Of a stretch of 64,000 nucleotides of DNA, positions 36,565 to 48,000 are shown one piece after another. The translations under genes were made by a program, and so were the position numbers. The DNA lies in the NCBI RefSeq assembly GCF_021917145.1, contig NC_061074.1, positions 5,155,837-5,219,836 on the forward strand, written 5' to 3'. Position 1 is the stretch's first letter, and every line of letters starts with the position of its first letter. The notes beneath the pieces were generated by a model. The model worked only from the letters and a program-made list of their open reading frames with translations, had not been told where the DNA came from and made no database searches. The DNA comes from Hypomesus transpacificus. Its lineage: Eukaryota; Chordata; Actinopteri; Osmeriformes; Osmeridae.

Positions 36565-38790
36565 GCACACACATCTGTGAAATGGGTCCTTCTGGAACAC
36601 TCCTATTCCGTCAGTGTCCATTTTGAGTTTTCTTAATTGATTTCAGTGTTTTTCTACTTGTCATGTTGTTAGTGGCCAAGAGGCTGAAGTGCTGCCTAAA
36701 GGAAGAGAGGTAGTGATGGGCCATGTCTGGACCTGGGCTCCAAATACCACTTGCAGATCCAGAGGTGCCCTTGATTTAGCTTACCTCGAGGTCCAGGTGA
36801 AACCAATGGAAGCACGTCTTGGGTGCAAACACACTGCCCGGCTGGTGAGTCGTGGAAGCTAAATCAACTTCACCTCATCTGAAAACAGTTTGCGTGAAGC
36901 CCCAGGTGTGGCTCCGCTGGTTAGTGGTCATTGAAAGGCCAGTCTCTGAGACAAGGCGGTTAGCGGGCTGCTTCAGTCACCAAATACATTTTCATCTCAG
37001 TGGCACCCTGGGGGAGCCCCATACACCTACTCCTGTTTCAAGATCAAGAATGATCGAGCTAGATTTGCCCATTTGAGGCTAAACCAGTTTGGGAACAAAA
37101 TGTTTATGAGACGTTGAACTGCACTTACTGTATGTTTGTTTTGAATGGGATAAGAGGCGGAGGGTGTTTTTTATTTTTTATTGTACTGTGCGAACAGTGC
37201 CAGGTTGTAGCCGTGGGATTTGGACCATAAGACCTCGCAGGATGTGGATGTCGGAGTTCCTGCGATGCTATTTGCTCCTGTTGCCAATCACCTGGTCTAT
37301 TTACAAACCTAGGTCCAAGTCATTCCTCACACTTTCAATTAATGTACTTCAGAGGCAGTCGCTTAAACTACACAGAGTACCAGGTGGGCACATTTTGCGG
37401 CCACTGAGACGACTCCATTGGGCAGGCAAGATCCACCTGTCACATCAAGGAAATATGGGACAATACAATTGACCTCAATTGTATTGTAGGAATTTAGAGA
37501 AACCCAGGCCTGAAACTGATACTTGATCTGCTCCCCTGAGTGTGCCCTCATCTGGACATTCATTCTTCCATTTGTGGTTTTCAGAACACTTCTATCAGAG
37601 TTCCTTTCTTAGTGCTCTCTGTGTATGTTGGCCAACAGTCTTGTGGTTCGTTTGTCTGTCTGACAGGCTGTGTGTACCACAAGGTGCTACAGCAGCTTAG
37701 CTTCCTGTCTCAGATCAGGTCCAAAAAGATTGTCGAAAAATGTACTTTTTAATAATAATCATGATAGCCTTTGCACATCTCATGCCGTTCTGGCTCATTC
37801 TGTTTGGTTCCTCTGGCCTGAACTCCCACACCTACACCCGGCCAGTTTTCTCATTTCAACCCCCTGACCTCCCATCGACACGCCATTATAGTATAGAGCC
37901 ATATATATGAACATATATTTTCATGGTATTTTTTCATTAAGCTATGTTAGAACTGTGTTTGGGAGATATTTATATATTTCTTTGTTTGCCAAGGGGGGGG
38001 CTCTGGGTCCCTGGGGAGGCGTGGGAGTCTGAGGTCTTGTTCCATATCGACACCCTACCCCCAGCTATACGAGGACAGGAACAGTCTGAGGTATGAATTT
38101 GGTATTTTACCGTTTTGCTCTTTCCAAAGACCAAGTGGAATTTCCACCGCTGTACACCTGTCTGACCTTTGCAGATGTGTGGGGGACTAGGGCGTAGGGT
38201 TAGATTTGGGACTGGGCCAAGGGTGTATGTTTGGGACTGGGCCGAAGACATCCCTGGGCCTGGAGCCTTCCAGGGGTTAGCACTAAACTCATCTCAGTCT
38301 GAGGGAAGAGGGCTTACTGCACAAAGCCACGCCCTTCCCCTTCTTAGTAGACACTGTGTAGGGTGCCTCTAGTGTGAATGTTAGATGCTTCAGTCTGTTC
38401 ATGTATTCATGTTGTTCACACACACTCACAAGAACATGCATCCCAAATGCAACGCACAGTGAAACACACTTGGGTGTATACACACACACACACACACACA
38501 CACACAGAACTATAACATCCAGTGACATAAGCCTTCCACTTGTACATGCACAATGAACAACATTCAGTGAAACACTACACACACACTGCACACACACACT
38601 CCTGAAGGTGTTTAGCCAATGGCAGTGCACTGTGGCCGTACTGTTCCTGTTACTGTGTACTTCACAGCTCTACACATGGGAGATTGGTGATGGGAGAATA
38701 CCTTTTGACCGAAGTTAAAACTGTAAAAAGTAGAGGAAAAAATACAACTAAAGGTCAATTGTAATTGAAACTCATAAGCTGTACATTTGT

Positions 38791-38796
38791 AATAAA
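38791..38796 (+). terminator. Candidate git1 polyadenylation signal (AATAAA)
   Basis: AATAAAATAAAAAAAC lies 440 bp before the oppositely oriented tp53i13 signal. This matches a tail-to-tail arrangement. Confidence 0.6.
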
Positions 38797-39236
38797 ATAA
38801 AAAAACAAGTTGATTGTCCTGACTGTACATGGTGTGATTGACAGGATATACTGTCTAAGTACTGGACAGAGGATATTGATGAGCTGTGCAGGCCACATCA
38901 GGTTACATGTGGATACTTAGCCTTGCATGCATACAGCACTCTTCCATGTGTACACAGACACACCAACACATTTGGTTCAACCCTTCCCATCTACCCAGTG
39001 CAACTGGTATTCCAGGTTGGTAGGATTGTTTTGATGTGTAAACACAACCCATAACACAATAATGACTTAAGATGCTGTTAAATAAACAACAGTTCCAAAT
39101 TGTCAGGCATTAAGTGCACAGGAATTATAGTTGTTGCAAGCAAAACCCTTTAAAGACGCACTGTCAAATGAATTGGTTGCTACCCAATATTCGGTAAGAT
39201 TGACTGCAACGGGCAACTTTACACTTCAAGAAAGTG

Positions 39237-39242
39237 TTTATT
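39237..39242 (-). terminator. Candidate tp53i13 polyadenylation signal (AATAAA on minus strand)
   Basis: TTTATT on the plus strand lies 556 bp past the tp53i13 stop. The interval 39243-39797 would be its 3'UTR. Confidence 0.55.
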
Positions 39243-39797
39243 TCATCGTTTAGATTATGATCCCAGAACAAAGTTTCTTTGAAATACCCCACCTATTGTC
39301 AAATATTGTACCTTCCATGGTTGTAGTGCACCTGGCAACATGTTGCTTACAACAGCAACTTTAGCTTCAACTGATCGACATAAGAGACCATATGTACCTC
39401 ATTCAAGTTCATATCAGTCTATGTGGCAGTTTCCGAGTATTGACAGTTAAAGTGTAAAAGATAAACTAGCTGTAAAGAAACAAAGATATTCCGTGGATGA
39501 AAATGTGAAGTGGAACATTTTCAGTAAATTGGTCTGTTCTCTGCTCTCCTATGAGCCACATGACTGTATTAGCCCACCGAGCCAAAGTCTCGTGAACCGT
39601 CTCATGACAATAGAATGTCAGCTTCTGAATCCTACTAGAATCGCCAAGTTTCTTATTTGTGAGTGTGAATGTGTTTTGAAAAACATCCAGGAAGTCCTGG
39701 GAACTGTAGGCGAAGAGGGTGGATGTGTAAAACATCCAAAACTCTAGAGTGAGATCAGACTCCCTCCTCCGCGGCGGGGTCACCCAGGGTTCAGCTT

Positions 39798-42700
39798 CTA
39801 GTGGTCCTCGTCAGTGCTTGAGCTGGGTAGGAGTGAACACTCTTGCCTTCTGCTCAGGGACCACCTCCTCTTCCTCCTCCGGTCTGCCACCCTTAGCCTC
39901 CTGCGGATGATGTCTAAAACACACGCACACAAACAGGAACACAGACACACATTCTTGTAATGCGGGCGACGAATAACAGTGATCCACAGTGTGTGTGTAC
40001 TGACATGTCACCAACCTGCCACATTGTCGTAGTCCTGCTGCGGGTTGTGCCAGTACAGACTGGGCGTGGTTCTCCAGTGGCGATACAGGCGCGTATGTAG
40101 AACCGACAGTGCCAACAGAACCAGGAGGAACCCCAGCGCCGCTGCCGCCCACACCGCCTCGTCTGTTCTGGCCGTGGGCATTCTGTCGTTTGGAATGGCT
40201 CCCTCTGGTGGCACAGTGGTCTTACTGTCTGTCCTCTGGCGAGTCACCCCGCGGGGGGGCCCTTGTCTCGGGTGATGGTGCCCCGTCTTCGCCTTCTTCT
40301 TGTGGGTCTGAGGGGCTGTACTGTGGTCGATGTCATCAGGCTCCACCTCTCTCTCCTGCACCTCCACTCTTCCAGCCGCTGTCTCTCTCAGTGCGCCAGG
40401 GCTTGTGAGGTGAGGTGCAGCCGTGGTGAGCTGCTCCTGGTTTCCTGCTCCTGGGTTCCCGCTCGGGTCAGTTCGGTTGATCCAGCTGCTGGTTGGAAAA
40501 GGGAGGATAGACTTGTTCTCTTTCTCCACCACCTTCTCATCTACCTCCTTCTCCTCCCTGTTATTCTCCTTCTGAACGGCGGCTCTACGCACGCGGGCCC
40601 TCTCTCTCCTTTTAAAGAGCATCTTTCCGACCATCCCTCCATTTCGTCGGAGAGAGAGGCTCTCGAGACAACAGTGTCTCAAAGTTCTACTGGAGCGGCC
40701 GTGGTCTTGGTCATGGTGGAGTACTGCAGGACGGGTCAACAGCAGACTGTACCTCTGACTCATGACCACATCACCAGGGCTGACGCCAGACGCCGTTGCC
40801 TCCAGCCAATCACAGACCTCCAAGCCTGTCACGCTAGAAAGCTCCAGAGTGCGACCCCATGATACTACGGCAAACATCTAGAAAGAGAGAGAGAGAGACA
40901 TAGAGAGAAAGAGAGAGAGAATGAAGACAGGGAGGACATTCCTAAACGTTTAATTAGATGTGTAACATAAGTTGGCCATGGAAATGTTATGATATGGCAT
41001 GAAAAACATGTATCCAAAAGAAAGTTCCTAAAACTCAATGATTATGGCATTACGTGCTTAACAGCACATATTTGTACATATCAGATTTTAACAACAAAGA
41101 AACAGCTTTTAACAAAGTTCTCCTATGTTATGTATCCCAAGCTAATCTTTTATTTATAAACTTACATAAAGACAACTCCTTCTTCTACTAAGAAACACTC
41201 ATGTCCAGTTTCAGCTGGCATTCTCTATTTCAGTTTAGGTGTCAACTGTACTGCCATTGCTGGGTGTCTGATTTCCCAGTAATGCTGTAACTGAACCAAA
41301 CAAGCCATGGTTGAGTACTTCAGAAAGTGTGGCTATACACTCTATTCTTCTTCTATTATCTTACTCCCATTGAGATGCTTATGAAACAGGCTTACATCTG
41401 TAAGTAAGTTCTGACCCAAATAGATGATGGGAAAGGCCCTTTCCTCTAACTGTGTATTGAGAGAGAGCGTGTGAGAGGGTTAGGAAGTGGCAGGTGTTCT
41501 CTCACCCTGTGTGTGCTGAGGTCAGGGTGCGGAGTGATGATGTAGCTGGACAGACAGGAGCGGGCCAGGACAGCAAGGCGGACCCGCTCCTGGACGGGGG
41601 CGCAGGGATGGTACAGCAACACAGTGGCTCCATGCTGGACACACACACAACCGTTTGGAAAGTGCTTCCTTTTCAACGTGAAATGAGTCGGCCCATCGTT
41701 TGGCATACCTGCAGGTTGTTGAGCCACCGCTGAGGAGGACAGTAAAGATACTCCCCACTCTCGCCTCCTACTGGTCTGTGTGCGCCACTACAGGAGAACG
41801 CACCACAACATATTTTGGTTTCGTTCATTTAGCAGACACTTTTGCTTCATATGTCATATCACATAACCAAACCCCCCTCCCCCAAAAGTCTTAACAACTC
41901 CATGGTCAGTTGCGGATGTCAGAGAGGTTAGATCTTTAATCTGTGAACTCGTATTAATGTGGATATAACTTTTTTTAACGTCCATATTTACATCTTTGTT
42001 TTTCCGAGGCAATTCCCCACTTCTAAACTGACTCTTAATTGTTCTAAAACATGCACTTGTTCTATTTCCTATATCTGATGCAGTGTCATTGTTTTTTAAT
42101 CTATTTGAACATAAAGCATGGAAAATTGGGACTTCTTACCTGTTGGGAATGGAGTGATTCAAGGTGATGGGTGTGTCTATACACACCTGCCTAGCAGGCT
42201 GGAGGGTTAGAGAAGAATGCCCGACTTTAGTTAGGGGATGTCATCAGAAATCTGTCACATCCTTTGTGCAAATCCTCAGTGTGTTCAAAGCCCTGAGCTG
42301 AACCTTACATGATCTAGAAGCTTAAACTATCTCCCTGTAACAGCAGTCTGTTTCTGAGTCATGTTTACTTACTTGTGGAGGATACTGGGTATCAATACCA
42401 GAAAGATTCTTCTGCTAACAAAAGAAAGTACATGACATGCTCAGACAGACTTACAGGTTTCAGCAATGCGTGTTTACAAGTATTATGTAGAAACCCTAGA
42501 TACTGTAATCTACTGTGTGACACTGCTTGTAAACAGAGCTGGTCACATACAATTTGATTTGAGTACCGTAGTTTGAAGACATCAGCTACAGTATAGGATT
42601 GGTTCAATAGGATGAAGTACAGTCGTATAGTTACCAGGGTGGACTCTGGCCAGACAGGCCCCGGACAGCTCCACACGGCAGATGGGGGCAAGTCTATCTG

Positions 42701-43190
42701 TAGCAAGAGCTATCACACATGTGACACAAATGCACACACAGACAGGCAGATGTCAAACATTCAATCGTTTAATTCAATCAGTGTCCATTACGCATACCAG
42801 ATGCTAGTAAAGATTATGGAGGATGCATGGGCGTATCTATCTTTTTCCTTTTTTCTTTCAGATTTTAAATATACATTTGTTAATTTATCTTCATAAACCC
42901 CACTAGAGGACACTATTTAAAAGGGTATTTTTTTTAAAAAAAATCTGGGGGAACATGCGCCCAGACCCCCCTAGTTTTGCTGGGTCACAGGAAAAATTAT
43001 AGGTTTTATCTAAGGGCTGAGCCCCCCCCAAAAGTGGAAACCTAGATTCGCCCCTGGGAGGATATATCAACACTACTGCAAAACAAAGGCAACCTACCTT
43101 GCCACTGTCACAGCCTTGCCACACAGCGCCGCCTTCCAGTCCCAAATACAAGAATAGAGCGGACAGAAGAGCCACTACGGGCGGTGACAT
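39798..43190 (-). CDS. tp53i13: Tumor protein p53-inducible protein 13-like, type I membrane protein, complete, 7 coding exons
   Basis: Human TP53I13 is a p53-induced single-pass membrane protein whose mechanism is poorly known. Exons on the minus strand: 43190-43098, 42697-42635, 42198-42140, 41787-41709, 41634-41506, 40877-40016, 39913-39798. Joined phases give 466 aa and a TAG stop (human about 393 as recalled; the extra length is in the linker). Residues 1-22 (MSPPVVALLSALFLYLGLEG) form a signal peptide. The ectodomain has the segments AVWSCPGPVWPES, YLYCPPQRWLNNLQ, TVLLYHPCAPVQER and SSYIITPHPDLS. After a basic, low-complexity linker comes the membrane helix AVWAAAALGFLLVLLALSVL, then a cytoplasmic tail with DYDNVADIIRRRLRVADRRR. 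Family recognition rests on the YHPC/TPHP ectodomain and the YDNVAD-IRRRL tail. Orientation relative to git1 also matches human. Confidence 0.88.
42826..43056. mobile_element. hAT-like MITE in tp53i13 intron 1
   Basis: The 231-bp element starts CATGGGCGTATCTA and ends with the reverse complement of CAGGGGCGAATCTA (12 of 14 matching). It is flanked by ggaggatg (42818-42825) and ggaggata (43057-43064), a 7-of-8 target duplication. The CAGGGG-type ends and 8-bp duplication are typical of hAT elements (established knowledge). It has no coding capacity. Confidence 0.6.
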
Positions 43191-45000
43191 CTTTTCTGAG
43201 AACAGGGTATCACTCAGGCGTTCTCTGCGGGGAGGTATGATTACAGCTCATCTCGTTGGTGACAGGCGAACAACGTGTGGAGCATTTGATAGACTGCGCT
43301 GCCATGTTCAATCTGATTTATAAAGAAAAGCTGTCTCCACTCACGGCGTGCACACATTTTAGGTAAGGATGCCTAAAACATAAAGTAGCGGGTTGTCCAT
43401 GTGTTAACATCTCAGGACTCTCTTGGCTTTCCACAACTTTGCATTGTTCCCCGTAAGTTATCTGTTGATGATCATGTTGCTACTATTTTTTGCGAACTCT
43501 TCACCGTTGTTGTGCAACATGACAATAAGAGCTTCTAAATGTGAGCTACGGAAACTCGCGAGGGGAAAAAGTCTGGGGTAGCTGTTAGCAGTGATCTCAG
43601 TTTTCCACACAGTGACGCCAAAGTATCACAAGGGTTCACACAGGTCCATGGTTCACAGACCGCACAATCCTCCTCTCACAGTGGGTCTTTTCTGCACGCA
43701 TGGACAAGTGGAACTTTTGACAAGGGGAAAATAACGGAAAGATAAGAAAAAACATAACCAGCTACTATAAAATTGAGTTTGAATTTATGAGATAGCCTAT
43801 GTATTTGATTTGACTTGACGACCATGATCGTACCAGATCATATCTATAGATATATATCCTACAGACTGTTGATGAATGTAAAGCCCCAAAACATATCCAC
43901 ACAGAGAAAATATATTTTTTCATAGCAATAGTTGGAGGCCTACAAGTCTGGACACTGGCCTAGAGAGTGGATTGAACTCTGTTCATTTTTGTGTAACTGA
44001 AAACCTTAGCTTGTTACGCCCATGGCCCAATGACAGCAGGCCACCCATAATCATAGCGAAAACACCTTGGTCATAAAGGCTACGTTGGGAGGGGTGCACA
44101 ATTACAATTGTATGACAAGCTAAACGGCAGCAAAAATCTGGTTTGCTTAAACCTGGAACTCGATGGAGTCCTGCCGACCCAGAGGTTTGGTGACTTTAAC
44201 TCATTATCTCTGGGGTGCCCGACTCTAATTTAGTAGGCTATTTAAAGTTAATTGTGTATGTGTTTAGTTCAATGCTATGTTAAGCTGAAAAAAATATCAA
44301 TTTAATTAGGCCCATGTATTTCTTTCTTTGGACAAATGGTGGGTTGTTAAACAAAAGGTGCGCAGACAATCAAATCATCGGCATTTTTGTATTTTCGGTT
44401 GTAAAATGCGGGCATCGTTCTTTTGGTTACAGGGGCGTGGTAGTCTATACAGTTATTGGTCCAATATGGACAGTCGTAGATGTCACTCCTTAGTCAGTAG
44501 TGTTAAGTATTCTCTTTCGAAAGACAGGGTTGAATGGGTTATGTAATTTATAGTTATGTTTAATCCTAAAACCGTGTCTTGTGACATGCACATCCACTCT
44601 TCTTTGGTGTAAATTCAGTTAGGCTATAGGAAACCTAGGAGAATAAACATAGAGCCTAGAGGGATAGGGAACACAGTGCTTTAGATATTACATGCACCAC
44701 ATAGAGCCTAGTAAGTAAGGGTTAATAACATAAAAAATTAAGATTCAATAACACTGTGTCTGACCTTCTGGCCCAGATCATATTGGTTATAAGGTAAACA
44801 ATTACTGAAAGATTTATGGTACAATTGTGATTAGCACATGGCAGCAGTGTGTGATACATTGTGGTTGGCAGGCAGATGGTGAACGTTGTGGTATAGCTGC
44901 ATAATCAAAAGTTGTTTTTCAAACATGTGAACGTCTGTTGTGTGTTACTGCAGTTGTGGAGTATGAATCATGTTGCTATTATGTTTGTGTTTGGATCCAG
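43191..45000. other. Upstream region between tp53i13 and the Lys/Ser-rich gene
   Basis: This holds the tp53i13 promoter and 5'UTR and must hold the start of the plus-strand gene unless its first exon is further away. A short plus-strand ORF at 43304-43362 (starting MFNLIYKEKLSP) ends at a strong donor AG|gtaagg, but its phase (2) does not fit the exon at 45001. A weaker candidate at 44163-44184 (MESCRPR then G, donor gtttgg) has the right phase. Neither is convincing. Confidence 0.4.
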
Positions 45001-48000
45001 GTGGGGATCCTGGAGGTGGTGCAGGGACAGGAGCAGTGGTCCTGAGCCCCCTGGAGAAACCTCAGTCTGAGGGAGACCTTGGGCCTGGAGGTGTGGGAGA
45101 ACAGGGCGGTCTGGGTGAAGGAGGCCCAGCCAAGACTGATTCTAAAACTTGCAAAGGAAGAGATGGAATGGTAAAACGGAGATGAGAGAGTCAGAATACA
45201 ACACGTATGACATTTGCAATACATGTCAAATACAACAACATTTGGTTCACACTTTCAACAACATCTTTCTACCATCAGGACCTGTACTCCTTTGATAGCT
45301 CCAAGTCTTCAGACAGTGAGGATGAGGACCAGGACAAGAAGTCCAAGAAGAAGAAGAAGTTGAAGAAGCGAAAGAAGAAGGTAGCTGAACAAACAAATAA
45401 TTTGATTTCTGAATACGCTTCCCTTTCCCAGTAATATAATGAAACAGACAGGTTCTCTTTTTTGTGTGCATTTCACCTACTAGCACACATAGTATCTAAC
45501 AGGTAAGGGGTGTTCGGCATGGTGGAATGAACTGAACATGAAAGGAGTGAAACATGCTTGGTGTCAAGTTACACATTTCAAGTTTTTCAAGTTATAGTTT
45601 CCATATCTCTATTCCAAAGTAAAGTGTATGGTGGTGCTTTCATAGATGACATCCAATGTACAGGGAGGGCGTGAATGCCAACACACATTCATAGTTCAAC
45701 ACTACAGATAATGTAGGCTGAGTCATGTAGTAATGAATTCCAACGCAGAAAGACAAACAGAGTGAGTACTGTAGCAATGACAGGTTCGGACTTGGGTATA
45801 GCATGAATGTTAAGCAAACTGTCCAGATGTCATGTTGAAGTGAGACAGATTACACAAACTCACCTTGGTTGCAAGTCTCTTCTCTGATACTAGTTATCAA
45901 AAGTATTATGCCATATTTCCAGTACTCTCTTAGGCTCATTCAATGCACATTTACATTTGATCCATTTAGCACTTTAACCGATGCAACATAATGCATGCCT
46001 AAAGTACAGCTGAACATCTAGGATCAGAAGTGTATAGTTCTACCAGTATTTTGGTGGTCATTCAGGGAATGATCCGTAAATACCAAAGCACCATGCAAAC
46101 AAGCTACCAGTCACAGTGCAACACAAATTAAATGTTAACTAGGCAACAACAACATCTCCTCTACAGTATTGCATAGCACAGTGGAGCCAAACAAGTTTGT
46201 CTTAAGTGCAAAATCTACCCATGTTGTCTGACCGTGGTAGAATAGGATCTCAAATACAACCTACAGAGAATAAACAAACTTGCAGGTTTCACAAGAAGTA
46301 ATGTCCTGCAAAGTGGTGCTTTCAGTGCCCTTAGGCCAAGCGGAAAGTAGGCAGTCCTGGACCACTGTAATAAACAGTTTTCTAACTGTCACTCCTGAAA
46401 GCAAAGGTATGAGAAACCAACCTATGCTTTTTGTTTCAGGATTCCAGTTCAACATCATCATCATCATCATCTTCCTCCTCCTCCTCTAGCAGCTCCTCAG
46501 ACAGTGAGGACAGTGAGGTAAGCTTTATGTTGCTGAGAATACTCTCAAAACTGCAGTTCACTTGTTCAAAGACCACGCCAACCACTGCAATGCGTCAGTG
46601 TGGAAACGGTTTGCTGAAGAATGATGAATGAAAGAACGATACATGGTTGTATGATGATGATGGATTGCTGGATGAAGAGTCCACCCAAGGACTCTGGGTG
46701 TGGCGGATCAGACCTTCGCTATCGAAGCTTGATCCGACCCCCCCCGGTGTGCCTGGATGTGGAGACAAAGCTTGGAGGTTAGGGAAGAGTGGGTGAGAAG
46801 CGAGAGCGTGAGAGAGCATGAGAGAGCATGAGTGTACAATAACAGGTAGATCAGGCGTGTGCACGGAAATGTACTGGGAAATGGGAAGGAGTTTCTTGGC
46901 TTTCTCTCACGAACCTCTCTCTTTCTTCTCCTCTTGAACTATTTTGTCCCCCTCCAATTTAAGCGAGAGCTCCAGTCTACTGTACCTCTAAACTGCACAG
47001 ACATTCATTTTTGGTCATTACCTGTATAGGCCCCTTTAAGCACACTGGTGGTTTATCTTCTTTGCTAATTGTTTTTCCCATTGTTTTAACCGGTTTGGCA
47101 CTTCACTTTTCTTTTTTAGACAATAATCAAAGATAGCTACAGAGTAAAATATATAAATATTATTGTTTTATTTATATATTCTTTTTGATTTTCTCTTGTT
47201 CAGTTTAGTTTCATACTGGCAGTCCAACTGCTCTGGTAGTCCAAACACTCTGGTGTTTAACCACTTTACATTTTGACCAACCCTTTGCATACCAAAGGCA
47301 TCAGCGTTCCAAAAGCTTTTTCCTGTTTATTTTTCTTTTCTTTGTTGTTTCTTTTTGTTTTCAGGCAGAAGCCAACCGTGGGAGGTTGGCACACATTGCT
47401 TGGGTTATGCTATTTCTCCAAACAAGGTTAAAGGCAACATTTGTATGAACTATATTACACTACCACTCAATGATGATATCCTTCCAAACCAGTCTCTCCA
47501 CCCATTAAACCAATAGCAGCCTCATCCCTGTGTACTTCCAAGTGTACTGCTGAAGTGCTAAACCAGTTAAAACACGTATTTGAACCTACTTTCTTTATTT
47601 GCTGAGTCACTGCTGGACTAGTAAGACGCTTGTTAATGGACATGAATGATTAGGCTTCGGGACAACATCTGATTTAAGCAAAGTCCTACACAAACTACAA
47701 TCCCCAAATGGACCAATTAAGAAGAAAAAACTAATTAGTTTTTTGCAGCACGTATCTTGGCAACATTGGTGAACCAATATCCACACTGAAGCCAAGCTCA
47801 CCTATTGTTTTAAATCATGCAGGATCTCTTAACCAACTGGATGTATGCTATCGTCCTATCTCACCTGCTTATATTGCCAGTCATGGTGAGAATACACTTC
47901 ATAGAGGTAGTCTGTGACATAGTCAGCGATTATTTATCTCCAACATATTTTTTTGCTTTTTTGCAATCACTCCCATCATCCCAGTTCATTAAAAGAGAAG

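Larger units (their letters stand above)
35108..38815 (+). other. git1 3'UTR
   Basis: The stop TGA at 35105-35107 is followed by 3.7 kb without a convincing coding region, up to AATAAA at 38791-38796. It contains a 53-bp tandem duplication, a pyrimidine minisatellite and a (CA)n run, listed separately. The 320-residue reading frame within it is made of repeat. Confidence 0.65.
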
